This document shows positions 1 through 5,486 of a stretch of DNA of 8,990 nt, one piece after another. Every line of letters starts with the position of its first letter. Within the stretch, counting starts at the first letter, position 1. This DNA comes from Candidatus Omnitrophota bacterium. GTDB taxonomy: Bacteria; Omnitrophota; Gorgyraeia; Gygaellales; Profunditerraquicolaceae. The notes beneath the pieces were generated by a model that had not been told where the DNA came from, made no database searches, and saw nothing but the letters and a program-made list of their open reading frames with translations. The translations under genes and the position numbers were made by a program. The stretch is taken from contig VGKF01000020.1 of the NCBI GenBank assembly GCA_016867175.1, forward strand, positions 1-8,990, read 5' to 3'.

Positions 1-267
1 TTAGAAAAAGCCAGGAAAATTATAGCAAGTAAAACTTATAAGGTTGTAATTTTAGATGAGGTCAACGTGGCTTTAAGGCTGGGGCTCTTAGAGATAAAGG
101 AGGTGCTTGCCTTGCTTAAGGATGCCCCTAGAAATATAGAGATAGTCCTTACCGGCAGATCCCTGCACCCTCAAGTAAAAAAACTTGCGGATTTAGTCAG
201 CGAAATAAAAGAAGTGAAGCATTATTTTAGGCAAGGCATTAAATGCAGGAAAGGTTTTGAGTATTAA
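1..267 (+). CDS. cobO: Cob(I)yrinic acid a,c-diamide adenosyltransferase (CobO/BtuR), C-terminal part
   Basis: The gene is open at the left edge; frame 1 reads 88 codons to a TAA at 265-267. The visible part has the CobO/BtuR C-terminal signature: a Walker-B-like strand VVILDEVNVALRLGLL, then VLTGR, then a closing KHYFRQGIKCRKGFEY, the usual end of this family (about 170-200 aa when complete, so roughly half is missing). The enzyme transfers the adenosyl group of ATP to cob(I)alamin or cobinamide in the cytoplasm, giving the coenzyme form. That fits the riboswitch, DUF71, BtuB and TonB genes 1.5-5 kb downstream and suggests more corrinoid genes lie to the left. Its stop overlaps by a few bases the stop of the convergent broken DedA-type gene. 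Family assignment is firm; the true start is not in the window. Confidence 0.93.
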   Translation, partial: LEKARKIIASKTYKVVILDEVNVALRLGLLEIKEVLALLKDAPRNIEIVLTGRSLHPQVKKLADLVSEIKEVKHYFRQGIKCRKGFEY

Positions 268-716
268 TGCCTCCAGAAAAACTTCAGCAGTAGAAACCCG
301 CCTAAAAGAAGGGCAACAAAGATAATCGAGAGGATATCAAAGTATTTTTCAATAGAGTCGGCTATTTTTTCCCCAAATATACGCAAGGCCCCCGCTACCA
401 TAAAGAACCTGCCTGCGCGTCCTATGATAGAGGCAATAACCAAAGAGCGCCCAACCGATAAAGTAGCCGAATAACGCTCCGCCTACTGAACCAATAGTAC
501 AGATAGCGGCATATCTAAACCACTTTTTTTTCGGGCTATGGTCATGGTGATTAAGAGCACATCCGGAGGTATAGGAAAGAACGAGCTTTCAATAAAAGCT
601 ATTAAGAAGAGGGCAGTTGGCGCCTGCCTTGAGCTTGACCAATGGATAGTCCAGCCATATATCGATCTAAACCAACGTATAGGCGTCTTAATTATGTACA
701 ATATTTTATTCTGCAA
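264..716 (-). pseudogene. Broken YqaA/DedA-type (VTT/SNARE-associated) membrane protein gene
   Basis: The start is probably TTG at 716-714, with AAGGAG six bases upstream. The N-terminal piece carries FIESSFFPIPPDVLL, a hallmark of the YqaA/DedA-like membrane family (roughly 190-200 aa when intact; putative lipid or solute transporters of the inner membrane). After ARKK the frame is lost at a run of eight A (minus strand; T8 near 524-531) and hits TAG at 485-483. Shifting one frame recovers KWFRYAAICTIGSVGGALFGYFIGW. Near 445-455 the family likeness jumps back to the first frame, continuing SLVIASIIGRAGRFFMVAGA and then a closing membrane helix to TAA at 266-264. The roughly 60 residues that normally lie between GYFIGW and the IASIIGRAGRFF segment, including the second re-entrant loop, are absent. 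With one frame loss plus an internal deletion the gene is almost certainly dead. A sequencing or assembly error could explain the A-run but not easily the deletion. Confidence 0.85.
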
Positions 717-748
717 GGCATTCTCCTTAAATGTTTTATCATTATGGC

Positions 749-784
749 AGTTTAATTAAGCAAGTCTACAATAATAATTAAACT
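749..784. repeat. Perfect 10-bp inverted repeat upstream of the pilZ promoter
   Basis: AGTTTAATTA (749-758) and its exact reverse complement TAATTAAACT (775-784) flank a 16-base spacer. The repeat ends five bases before the -35 element of the pilZ promoter and lies between that gene and the start of the divergent broken DedA-type gene. Arm spacing centre to centre is 26 bases, about two and a half helical turns. It may be an operator for a dimeric regulator. A fortuitous AT-rich palindrome cannot be excluded. Confidence 0.5.
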
Positions 785-789
785 TCTGC

Positions 790-818
790 TTGACCTGGTA
801 AATAGCCAATAGTAAAAT
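790..818 (+). promoter_or_regulatory. Sigma70-type promoter for pilZ-yajQ
   Basis: A -35 TTGACC (790-795) and a -10 TAAAAT (813-818) are separated by exactly 17 bases. Transcription would be expected to begin at about 825-826, which is the A of the pilZ ATG. No Shine-Dalgarno sequence is placed to serve that ATG, so the mRNA may be leaderless. Confidence 0.7.
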
Positions 819-825
819 ATGGGGT

Positions 826-1227
826 ATGGAGAATAAATATTCTGGCGAAGAGCGGCGCAGGTTCCAACGCGTTAATGTAAGCTTTATCGTAGTTTATAAG
901 GTAAATCAGCCGGTGCAGGTAAGCATGATGTTGGGAAATAAAGAGGTGCATGCCATTATGTCTAACCTGAGTATAAATGGTATGTCTATCTTGACTAACT
1001 ATAATCTTCCCGCTGCTACCATCATAAGCTCTAAGTTCATCTTGCTTAATGAGAAGGCGCCCAAGATTATGGACAGAGTTAAGGCAATAGAGGTTAAGGG
1101 AGAGGTACGCTACAGCCGTTTTATAAAGGAGCTGGCTTACCAGCTAGGAATTCATTTTACAGATATTACAGATTCGGACCGTAGTTTTATCGGGGAATTT
1201 ATCAAGCGGGCTGAGGAAACGAGATAG
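826..1227 (+). CDS. PilZ domain protein, probable c-di-GMP effector
   Basis: The protein of 133 aa is a single PilZ domain. It has the N-terminal arginine motif RRRFQR (R11 and R15 form RxxxR) and, after the first strands, NLSINGMS (N47-x-S49-x-x-G52), the (D/N)xSxxG motif. Together these bind cyclic di-GMP in this family. There is no signal peptide or membrane segment, so it should be cytoplasmic, acting as a stand-alone c-di-GMP receptor for motility, polysaccharide or surface behaviour; the target cannot be read from the sequence. The start at 826 is chosen because the domain begins almost at once (residues 8-10) and the promoter sits directly upstream. yajQ follows after a 6-base gap and is probably co-transcribed. 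Both c-di-GMP motifs are intact. Confidence 0.88.
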   Translation: MENKYSGEERRRFQRVNVSFIVVYKVNQPVQVSMMLGNKEVHAIMSNLSINGMSILTNYNLPAATIISSKFILLNEKAPKIMDRVKAIEVKGEVRYSRFIKELAYQLGIHFTDITDSDRSFIGEFIKRAEETR

Positions 1228-1233
1228 TAAAAT

Positions 1234-1728
1234 ATGGCAAATTTTTCTTTTGATATTATCTCTGAGGTAGACCTGCAGGAAATGGATAACGCGGTAAATC
1301 AGGCGAATAAGGAACTCGCTCAGCGCTATGATTTTAAAGACAGTAAGTCCTCTATCGCCTATGACCGGAAAGAAAAGAAGGTTACGCTTGTTGCAGATGA
1401 CGACTTTAAGCTGCGCGCCCTTACGGATATTCTGGTTACCCGCATGGCTAAAAGAAACATATCTCTAAAATCTCTTAAATTCAATCCTCCTGAAAAGGCC
1501 TTTGAAGGTTATCTGCGCCAAATAGCACAGATATGCATGGGTATTGATAAAGAGAAGGCAAAGGAACTGACCGGCATTATCAAGGGCTTAGGCCTAAAAG
1601 TGCAGACTCAAATCGAAGGCGAGAAGATAAAGGTAAGCTCGGCCAAGAAGGATGATTTACAGGCCGTTATTGCTCACCTGAAAGGATTAAATTTTTCTCT
1701 ACCTTTAAACTTCTGTAATTATCGCTAA
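1234..1728 (+). CDS. yajQ: YajQ family (UPF0234) nucleotide-binding protein
   Basis: At 164 aa it matches the usual family length (about 160-165). It starts with the typical FSFDIISEVDLQEMDNAVNQ, has the RYDFKDSKSSI segment after the first helix, and ends LPLNFCNYR, the standard YajQ C-terminus. The fold is two interleaved RRM-like halves. Family members bind RNA or other nucleotides, and the Xanthomonas member has been shown to bind cyclic di-GMP and act with a transcription factor. Its position six bases after a PilZ gene makes a shared c-di-GMP role attractive, but that is inference from neighbourhood. The Shine-Dalgarno is weak and distant (GAGGAA at 1213-1218), so translational coupling to pilZ is likely. 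No clear terminator follows before the next promoter at 1751. Confidence 0.95.
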   Translation: MANFSFDIISEVDLQEMDNAVNQANKELAQRYDFKDSKSSIAYDRKEKKVTLVADDDFKLRALTDILVTRMAKRNISLKSLKFNPPEKAFEGYLRQIAQICMGIDKEKAKELTGIIKGLGLKVQTQIEGEKIKVSSAKKDDLQAVIAHLKGLNFSLPLNFCNYR

Positions 1729-1750
1729 AGTTGCATTGATAAAATTTTAC

Positions 1751-1779
1751 TTGACATTATTTGTTGTTTAGGGTAGTCT
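1751..1779 (+). promoter_or_regulatory. Promoter of the riboswitch-DUF71-btuB operon
   Basis: A perfect -35 TTGACA (1751-1756) is followed after 17 bases by a weaker -10 TAGTCT (1774-1779). The expected transcription start is about 1786, some 11 bases before the first P1 base of the cobalamin riboswitch, which is the right geometry for this leader. Confidence 0.65.
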
Positions 1780-1796
1780 ACGAATGACAATTTAGT

Positions 1797-1936
1797 TTAT
1801 AGGTTCAAGGGAAATCCGTGAAAGCCGGATACAGTCCCGCTGCTGTGATGGGTAGATAAGCTTGCAGAAGCCACTGGCCTAAGACGCTGGGAAGGCGCAA
1901 GTAAAAGAGCCCTAAGTCAGAAGACCTCGCCTATAA
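1797..1936 (+). promoter_or_regulatory. Cobalamin (AdoCbl) riboswitch aptamer
   Basis: The leader contains the conserved blocks of B12 riboswitches in order: AAGGGAAATCCGTGAAAGCC (about 1807-1826), CAGTCCCGCTGCTGTGATGG (about 1832-1851), the B12-box core GAAGCCACTGG (about 1867-1877), TGGGAAGGC (about 1888-1896) and AGTCAGAAGACCTCGCCT (about 1915-1932). The closing P1 stem is visible and perfect: TTATAGG (1797-1803) pairs with CCTATAA (1930-1936). Binding of adenosylcobalamin should favour the intrinsic terminator 45 bases downstream and shut off DUF71 and btuB when coenzyme B12 is plentiful. It fills most of the 313-base gap after yajQ. The large GGGAA...GTGAAAGCC core suggests the classic AdoCbl class, but ligand subclass is not proven. 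Confidence 0.95.
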
Positions 1937-1980
1937 TAAAGATTCACCTCGCGGATAAGGGCCAAGATAAAGCAGGGTGC

Positions 1981-2011
1981 ACCCTTGACGGAATCGTCAA
2001 GGGTTTTTTGT
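1981..2011 (+). terminator. Intrinsic terminator, riboswitch expression platform
   Basis: ACCCTTGACG (1981-1990) and CGTCAAGGGT (1995-2004) form a perfect 10-bp stem with a GAAT loop, followed by a run of T broken by one G. It lies between the aptamer and the DUF71 ribosome-binding site, so control is at transcription termination. The foot of the stem overlaps a self-complementary GGGTGCACCC (1975-1984), and AAGGG at 1957-1961 could instead pair with CCCTT at 1982-1986. Either is a candidate anti-terminator pairing in the ligand-free state. Confidence 0.9.
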
Positions 2012-2028
2012 TTTTATAGGCACCGCGT

Positions 2029-2035
2029 AAAGGAG
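2029..2035 (+). promoter_or_regulatory. Ribosome-binding site deciding the DUF71 start
   Basis: AAAGGAG sits six bases before ATG 2042. It fixes the start there rather than at the in-frame TTG at 1985, which lies inside the terminator hairpin and would add 19 unrelated residues. Confidence 0.85.
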
Positions 2036-2041
2036 TATGTT

Positions 2042-2734
2042 ATGAAGCAGGGCAGAACGGCCTGTTTTTGGAGCAGCGGCAAAGACAGTTGCATATCTTT
2101 ATATAAGGCTCTCGCTGCAGGAGAAGAGATCAGCTATCTTCTGAACTTTATCTCGCAGGAATACCGCAGGGTTTCTTTCCATGGCGCACAGGCAGAGATC
2201 GTCCGGGGGCAGGCAGATTCTATTGGGATACCGCTTCTGCAACGGGAGACGACCATGGATAATTACGAGGCAGTTTTTTTACAGGCAATGGAGGAATTAA
2301 AAGAGATGGGCGTCTCTTCTATTGTCCGTGGGGATATCTACCTGCAGGACCTCAGGGATTGGGTGGAGGAGAAGTGTGCCAGCCGGGGGATGAAGGTCAT
2401 ATCTCCTATATGGCATCTGCCGGCGGAAAAGCTGATTCATGAGTTTGTAGATTGCGGATTTAAGGCGGTCATTACGAGCGCCGATGCGGCTAAGCTTGAC
2501 AGGTCGTTTACGGGACGGGCCATTGATAAATCCTGTATCGCTGACCTCAAGGCTATTGCGGGGGTAGATATATGCGGAGAAAAAGGGGAATACCATTCCT
2601 TTGTCTTTGACGGCCCGATCTTTAAAAGGTACATTGAGATTCTGGAGAGCGAAACGATCTTAATGAAAGGGTACTGGTTTTTGAATATCAAGAGATATGC
2701 GATACGCGCAAAAGGAGGGGAAAATGAGGACTAG
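2042..2734 (+). CDS. DUF71/COG2102 ATP-pyrophosphatase, B12-salvage type
   Basis: The protein of 230 aa is cytoplasmic and belongs to the adenine-nucleotide alpha-hydrolase (PP-loop) fold related to diphthine-ammonia ligase Dph6. An N-terminal PP-loop WSSGKDS (10-16) binds ATP; note SSGKDS rather than the usual SGGKDS. GDIYLQDLRDWVEEKC (97-112) and the C-terminal GEKGEYHSFVFDGPIF (179-194) are family signatures. The last one resembles the GE-x-GE-Y/F-H-T/S form of bacterial members rather than the EGGE form of archaeal and eukaryotic diphthamide enzymes. Published comparative genomics split DUF71 into a diphthamide group and a bacterial group predicted to act in B12 salvage. Here the gene is the first one behind a cobalamin riboswitch and overlaps btuB by 11 bases, strong contextual support for the B12 group. 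Likely chemistry is ATP-dependent amidation or adenylation of an imported corrinoid; the exact substrate is unknown. Confidence 0.88.
   Translation: MKQGRTACFWSSGKDSCISLYKALAAGEEISYLLNFISQEYRRVSFHGAQAEIVRGQADSIGIPLLQRETTMDNYEAVFLQAMEELKEMGVSSIVRGDIYLQDLRDWVEEKCASRGMKVISPIWHLPAEKLIHEFVDCGFKAVITSADAAKLDRSFTGRAIDKSCIADLKAIAGVDICGEKGEYHSFVFDGPIFKRYIEILESETILMKGYWFLNIKRYAIRAKGGENED
2712..2718 (+). promoter_or_regulatory. Ribosome-binding site deciding the btuB start
   Basis: AAGGAGG stands five bases before ATG 2724 and lies within the 3' end of the DUF71 gene. It selects 2724, right at the signal peptide, over an upstream in-frame start at 2697 that would add nine residues. Confidence 0.85.
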
Positions 2735-4631
2735 TCTTTTAAGAATATGGATAGCCATAGGGATATCCGGTGTTGTCATTAGCCCCGCGGAGGCAGCGGG
2801 TGTGGATTTAGAGAAAATCGTTGTTACGCCTTACCGGATAGAAGAAAATATACAAGGGGCAGTGGATGCCGTCACCGTGTATACCGATAAGGACATTCAG
2901 AACGCTAACAGCTATACGGTACAGGATTTTATCAGGGGTACCCCGGGGATAGATATCGTGCAGACGGGTAGTTTTGGCGGCCCGGTTTCGGTATTCTTGA
3001 GAGGCACTAATTCCAATCACAACCAGATTATGATCGACAATGTCAGGATGTATGACCCTATTGCCGCTAACGGTGCCTTTAACCTGGCGCATCTGACGCT
3101 GGATAACATAGAGCGCATAGAAGTCGTCAAGGGGCCGCAGAGCGTCCTCTATGGTTCTGACGCCATAGGAGGCGTCGTCAATATTATTACGAAAAAAGGC
3201 TCAGGGAGGCCGCATTCGACTTTTTCAAGCGAATACGGAAGTTTTGGCACTCACCGGCAAGCCCTTAGCTCCGACGGTCGTATTGACGGCTTTTCGTACT
3301 CATTCGGCATATCGCATCTGGCAAGCCGCGGTATATCCAAATTCAGGGATACCTCTGAAAAAGACCCTTATAGAAACACGGCCCTTTCGTTGAGGGCTGA
3401 TTATAATATCAACGAAGGGAACACGATCGGAACCATCTGTCGCTTTACGGACGCCTCGTATGAGTATGATAATTCCGTAGGCCTCAAGGACGACCCCGAT
3501 CTTATCGGTAAAGAAAAACAGATTTCTATCAGCAATTATTTTGAAAACAGGATTACCGATCTCTGGAAGCAACGCCTGCAGCTTTCGTTTATGGGGAACT
3601 ACCGCCAGGATATTAATGATAAGGATTTTTCATATCCCGTTGATTATCTGAGGAACTGGTACCTGGGGGAGAACGAGCAGTTTGACTGGCAGCATACCAT
3701 TCAGGCAGCTCCATGGGATACCCTGATCTGCGGCTTCAATTGGCAGAGAGAGAAAGGCAATTATTATTATTACACCGAGTATTCCGGCGGTTCTTCCGAG
3801 ATACACTTCCCGAAGGTTTTAAGCCGTACCAAGGGGCTTTACCTTCAGAACCTGATGACGCTGAATGAGGCCTTCCGCCTTAATACCGGCGTCAGGATTG
3901 ACGACCATTCCTACTTTGGGACCAGGGATACGTATAAGATAGATGCCAGCTACTTTTTTAAGAGCGGGACAAAGTTGAAAGCCACCTGGGGGACCGCCTT
4001 TAAGAACCCGACTCTCTATCAACTGCATGCCCTTCCTGACCCCTGGTTTGGCGGAGGCAATACCAATCTGCAGCCGGAAGAAAGCCAGACCTTTCAGGCG
4101 GGATTTGAGCAAAATGCCCTGCAGGATAAATTGAAATTCGATCTGGTATATTTCCGCACTCAGCTTAAGAATCTCATTGATGCAAAATACAATCCTACTA
4201 CCTGGTTTACAGATCGCTATTCCAATGTTAGTAAGGCGCGTGTTTTTGGGTATGAGTGTACTTTAAGTTTCGCTCCCTTTAAAGAACTGCAGTTTAACGC
4301 CGGCTATACCTGGCAGGATACCGAGGATAAGACCAGCGGCGATGAATTGTTACGTAGGCCAAAGAATAAGTATTTTGCCGGAGTTAACTACGCCCCGTTT
4401 GAAAAGCTAGACCTTGGCCTGAAGGTCAACTCCGTTGGCAGGAGAAGCGACTCCAGCAACCGTTTGCTAAAGGCGTATACACGGTGGGATTTGAATGCCG
4501 GCTATAAGCTAAACCAGGCCGTAGAGGCATTCCTGAAAGCAGAGAACATTACCGATGTTGTCTACGAAGAGATAAAGAATTATGCCCAGCCCGGAAGGAG
4601 TTTCTTTGCCGGGATAAAGGCATCATTTTAA
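2724..4631 (+). CDS. btuB: BtuB-like TonB-dependent cobalamin receptor
   Basis: The product of 635 aa is an outer-membrane gated beta-barrel. A signal peptide occupies residues 1-24 (RTSLLRIWIAIGISGVV then a PAEA-A cleavage site). The TonB box EKIVVTP follows at about 30-36. The plug domain then runs through TPGIDIVQTG, VFLRGTNSNHNQIMIDNVRM and GPQSVLYGSDAIGGVVNII, which closely resemble the same segments of E. coli BtuB. The rest is an aromatic-rich barrel ending in PGRSFFAGIKASF, with the C-terminal Phe needed for outer-membrane assembly. Riboswitch control, the DUF71 partner and the tonB gene just downstream all point to corrinoid as substrate. Length matches BtuB (about 600-640). Leu codons are mostly CTG/CTT with few TTA, unlike the flanking genes, a possible sign of transfer. 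Confidence 0.93.
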   Translation: MRTSLLRIWIAIGISGVVISPAEAAGVDLEKIVVTPYRIEENIQGAVDAVTVYTDKDIQNANSYTVQDFIRGTPGIDIVQTGSFGGPVSVFLRGTNSNHNQIMIDNVRMYDPIAANGAFNLAHLTLDNIERIEVVKGPQSVLYGSDAIGGVVNIITKKGSGRPHSTFSSEYGSFGTHRQALSSDGRIDGFSYSFGISHLASRGISKFRDTSEKDPYRNTALSLRADYNINEGNTIGTICRFTDASYEYDNSVGLKDDPDLIGKEKQISISNYFENRITDLWKQRLQLSFMGNYRQDINDKDFSYPVDYLRNWYLGENEQFDWQHTIQAAPWDTLICGFNWQREKGNYYYYTEYSGGSSEIHFPKVLSRTKGLYLQNLMTLNEAFRLNTGVRIDDHSYFGTRDTYKIDASYFFKSGTKLKATWGTAFKNPTLYQLHALPDPWFGGGNTNLQPEESQTFQAGFEQNALQDKLKFDLVYFRTQLKNLIDAKYNPTTWFTDRYSNVSKARVFGYECTLSFAPFKELQFNAGYTWQDTEDKTSGDELLRRPKNKYFAGVNYAPFEKLDLGLKVNSVGRRSDSSNRLLKAYTRWDLNAGYKLNQAVEAFLKAENITDVVYEEIKNYAQPGRSFFAGIKASF

Positions 4632-4638
4632 CCAGCTT

Positions 4639-4673
4639 AGGGACAGTTTTAACCGGGAGTCAGAACCGTCCCT
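4639..4673. repeat. Imperfect palindrome between btuB and tonB (REP-like or terminator)
   Basis: AGGGACAGTTTTAAC (4639-4653) and GTCAGAACCGTCCCT (4659-4673) can form a 15-position stem with two mismatches and one G-T wobble around a five-base loop. It begins eight bases after the btuB stop. The right arm resembles GGGAGTCAGAACCGTCCC-type palindromes that occur as dispersed repeats in some bacterial genomes, from general recall only. The T tract after it is weak (TTGCTTTT), so it may be a poor terminator, an mRNA-stabilising 3' hairpin or a repeat element. Confidence 0.6.
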
Positions 4674-4701
4674 TGCTTTTGATGGGGGCTTGTGTTAAGA
4701 T
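4673..4701 (+). promoter_or_regulatory. Extended -10 promoter for tonB
   Basis: A -35-like TTGCTT (4673-4678), a 17-base spacer and a -10 TAAGAT (4696-4701) preceded by TGT (4693-4695) make an extended -10 promoter whose start would fall on or beside the A of ATG 4708. An alternative TTGATG/TACAAT pair (4679-4684, 4701-4706) would start transcription inside the gene and is less likely. No Shine-Dalgarno precedes the ATG. Confidence 0.5.
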
Positions 4702-4707
4702 ACAATC

Positions 4708-5397
4708 ATGTTTAAAGAAAACAGGGTCTTTCAAATTACCTTGCTGGTTTCGCTAATCGTACACGGGACAATCCTTTTCCAAAATCCCAACTTCAATCTT
4801 TTCTCTAATTTAAGAAAAACCGACGAAAAGCTCGAGGTGAGCTATGTTAAGGAGCAGCAGGTTAATAAAGAGGAGCAGCTAAAACTCCTGCCCAGGAAGG
4901 AGCTCCTGCCCTCCGTAGCGGTTTCTAAACTGACATCCAGGAAGATTAACCCTCCTCCCTTCGTAGACAGAGAGGGCATTTTTAATAAAAGCCCTGCCAC
5001 TTCTTCCAGGCAGCCAGAATTTACCAAGCCTACCTTTATAAAGTCCGATGTTATCTCAGTCAAAAAAATCATAACCATGCCCGCAATTGACCTGGATAAA
5101 ATAGACAACCCGTCTTATATAAATTACTACCAGGTCGTGCGTGAAAAGATCAGGCGTTCTGCTTACCAGCACTATGCCAAGGCCGAAGTAGGGGAGATCT
5201 ATCTTTCCTTTCTGGTTACCAAAGAAGGTTTTTTAAGGGACGTGCGCCTGATTGAGGCGAAGTCGTCTCCCAACCCTTACCTAAAAGAGATTGCCTTGAA
5301 AAGCATTCGGAATTCTTCGCCTTTTCCGACCTTCCCCAAGGAACTGGATTACCCGCAGCTCTCCTTTAACGTAGTCATTTCTTTTGAAGTCGAGTAA
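4708..5397 (+). CDS. tonB: TonB-type energy transducer
   Basis: The protein of 229 aa has the three TonB parts. A single N-terminal membrane helix (about 7-26, VFQITLLVSLIVHGTILF) contains S15-x-x-x-H19, the Ser/His pair that couples TonB to ExbB-ExbD. A periplasmic linker of about 110 residues follows. The C-terminal TonB domain (about 140-229) runs from YQVVREKIRRSAYQHY through GEIYLSFLVTKEGFLRDVRL to SFNVVISFEVE. It spans from inner membrane to receptor and drives substrate release through BtuB, whose gene ends 76 bases upstream. The linker is unusual: Lys- and Glu-rich, with only one short PPP and no Glu-Pro/Lys-Pro repeats. No exbB or exbD lies in the window. The start is supported by the promoter and by the position of the membrane helix; it lacks a ribosome-binding site. 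Confidence 0.88.
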   Translation: MFKENRVFQITLLVSLIVHGTILFQNPNFNLFSNLRKTDEKLEVSYVKEQQVNKEEQLKLLPRKELLPSVAVSKLTSRKINPPPFVDREGIFNKSPATSSRQPEFTKPTFIKSDVISVKKIITMPAIDLDKIDNPSYINYYQVVREKIRRSAYQHYAKAEVGEIYLSFLVTKEGFLRDVRLIEAKSSPNPYLKEIALKSIRNSSPFPTFPKELDYPQLSFNVVISFEVE

Positions 5398-5418
5398 ATG
5401 CCGCCTGTTACGAATATC

Positions 5419-5447
5419 TTGACACTCTCCTAAACTGGTGATATATT
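5419..5447 (+). promoter_or_regulatory. Strong sigma70-type promoter of the rpsU operon
   Basis: A perfect -35 TTGACA (5419-5424) is followed after exactly 17 bases by the near-consensus -10 TATATT (5442-5447). Start of transcription is expected near 5454, giving a leader of about 33 bases with AGGGAG (5471-5476) ten bases before the rpsU ATG. This is the best promoter in the window, as expected for a ribosomal protein gene. Confidence 0.85.
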
Positions 5448-5486
5448 AAAGGTTCATGGCTATTTTTAGAAGGGAGATGATTATCT

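Noticed and set aside
524..531. Programmed frameshift at the A8 run in the DedA-type gene
   Set aside because: The internal loss of about 60 residues and the second frame change mean a single slip would not restore a working protein; decay or error is simpler.
538..759. Plus-strand open frame of 73 codons
   Set aside because: It is the complement of the DedA-type gene, whose minus-strand translation has clear family motifs. The plus product has none.
1985..2041. In-frame N-terminal extension of the DUF71 gene from a TTG at 1985
   Set aside because: It lies in the terminator hairpin, has no ribosome-binding site and adds residues unlike the family. AAAGGAG before ATG 2042 decides the start.
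2297..2691. Minus-strand open frames within the DUF71 gene
   Set aside because: They are shadows of a gene with strong motifs and lack ribosome-binding sites or family likeness.
2697..2723. Upstream start of btuB
   Set aside because: It would place charged residues before the signal peptide; AAGGAGG is positioned for ATG 2724.
4679..4706. TTGATG/TACAAT as the tonB promoter
   Set aside because: Transcription would begin after the ATG, and no good in-frame start follows before the membrane helix. The extended -10 TGT-TAAGAT fits better.
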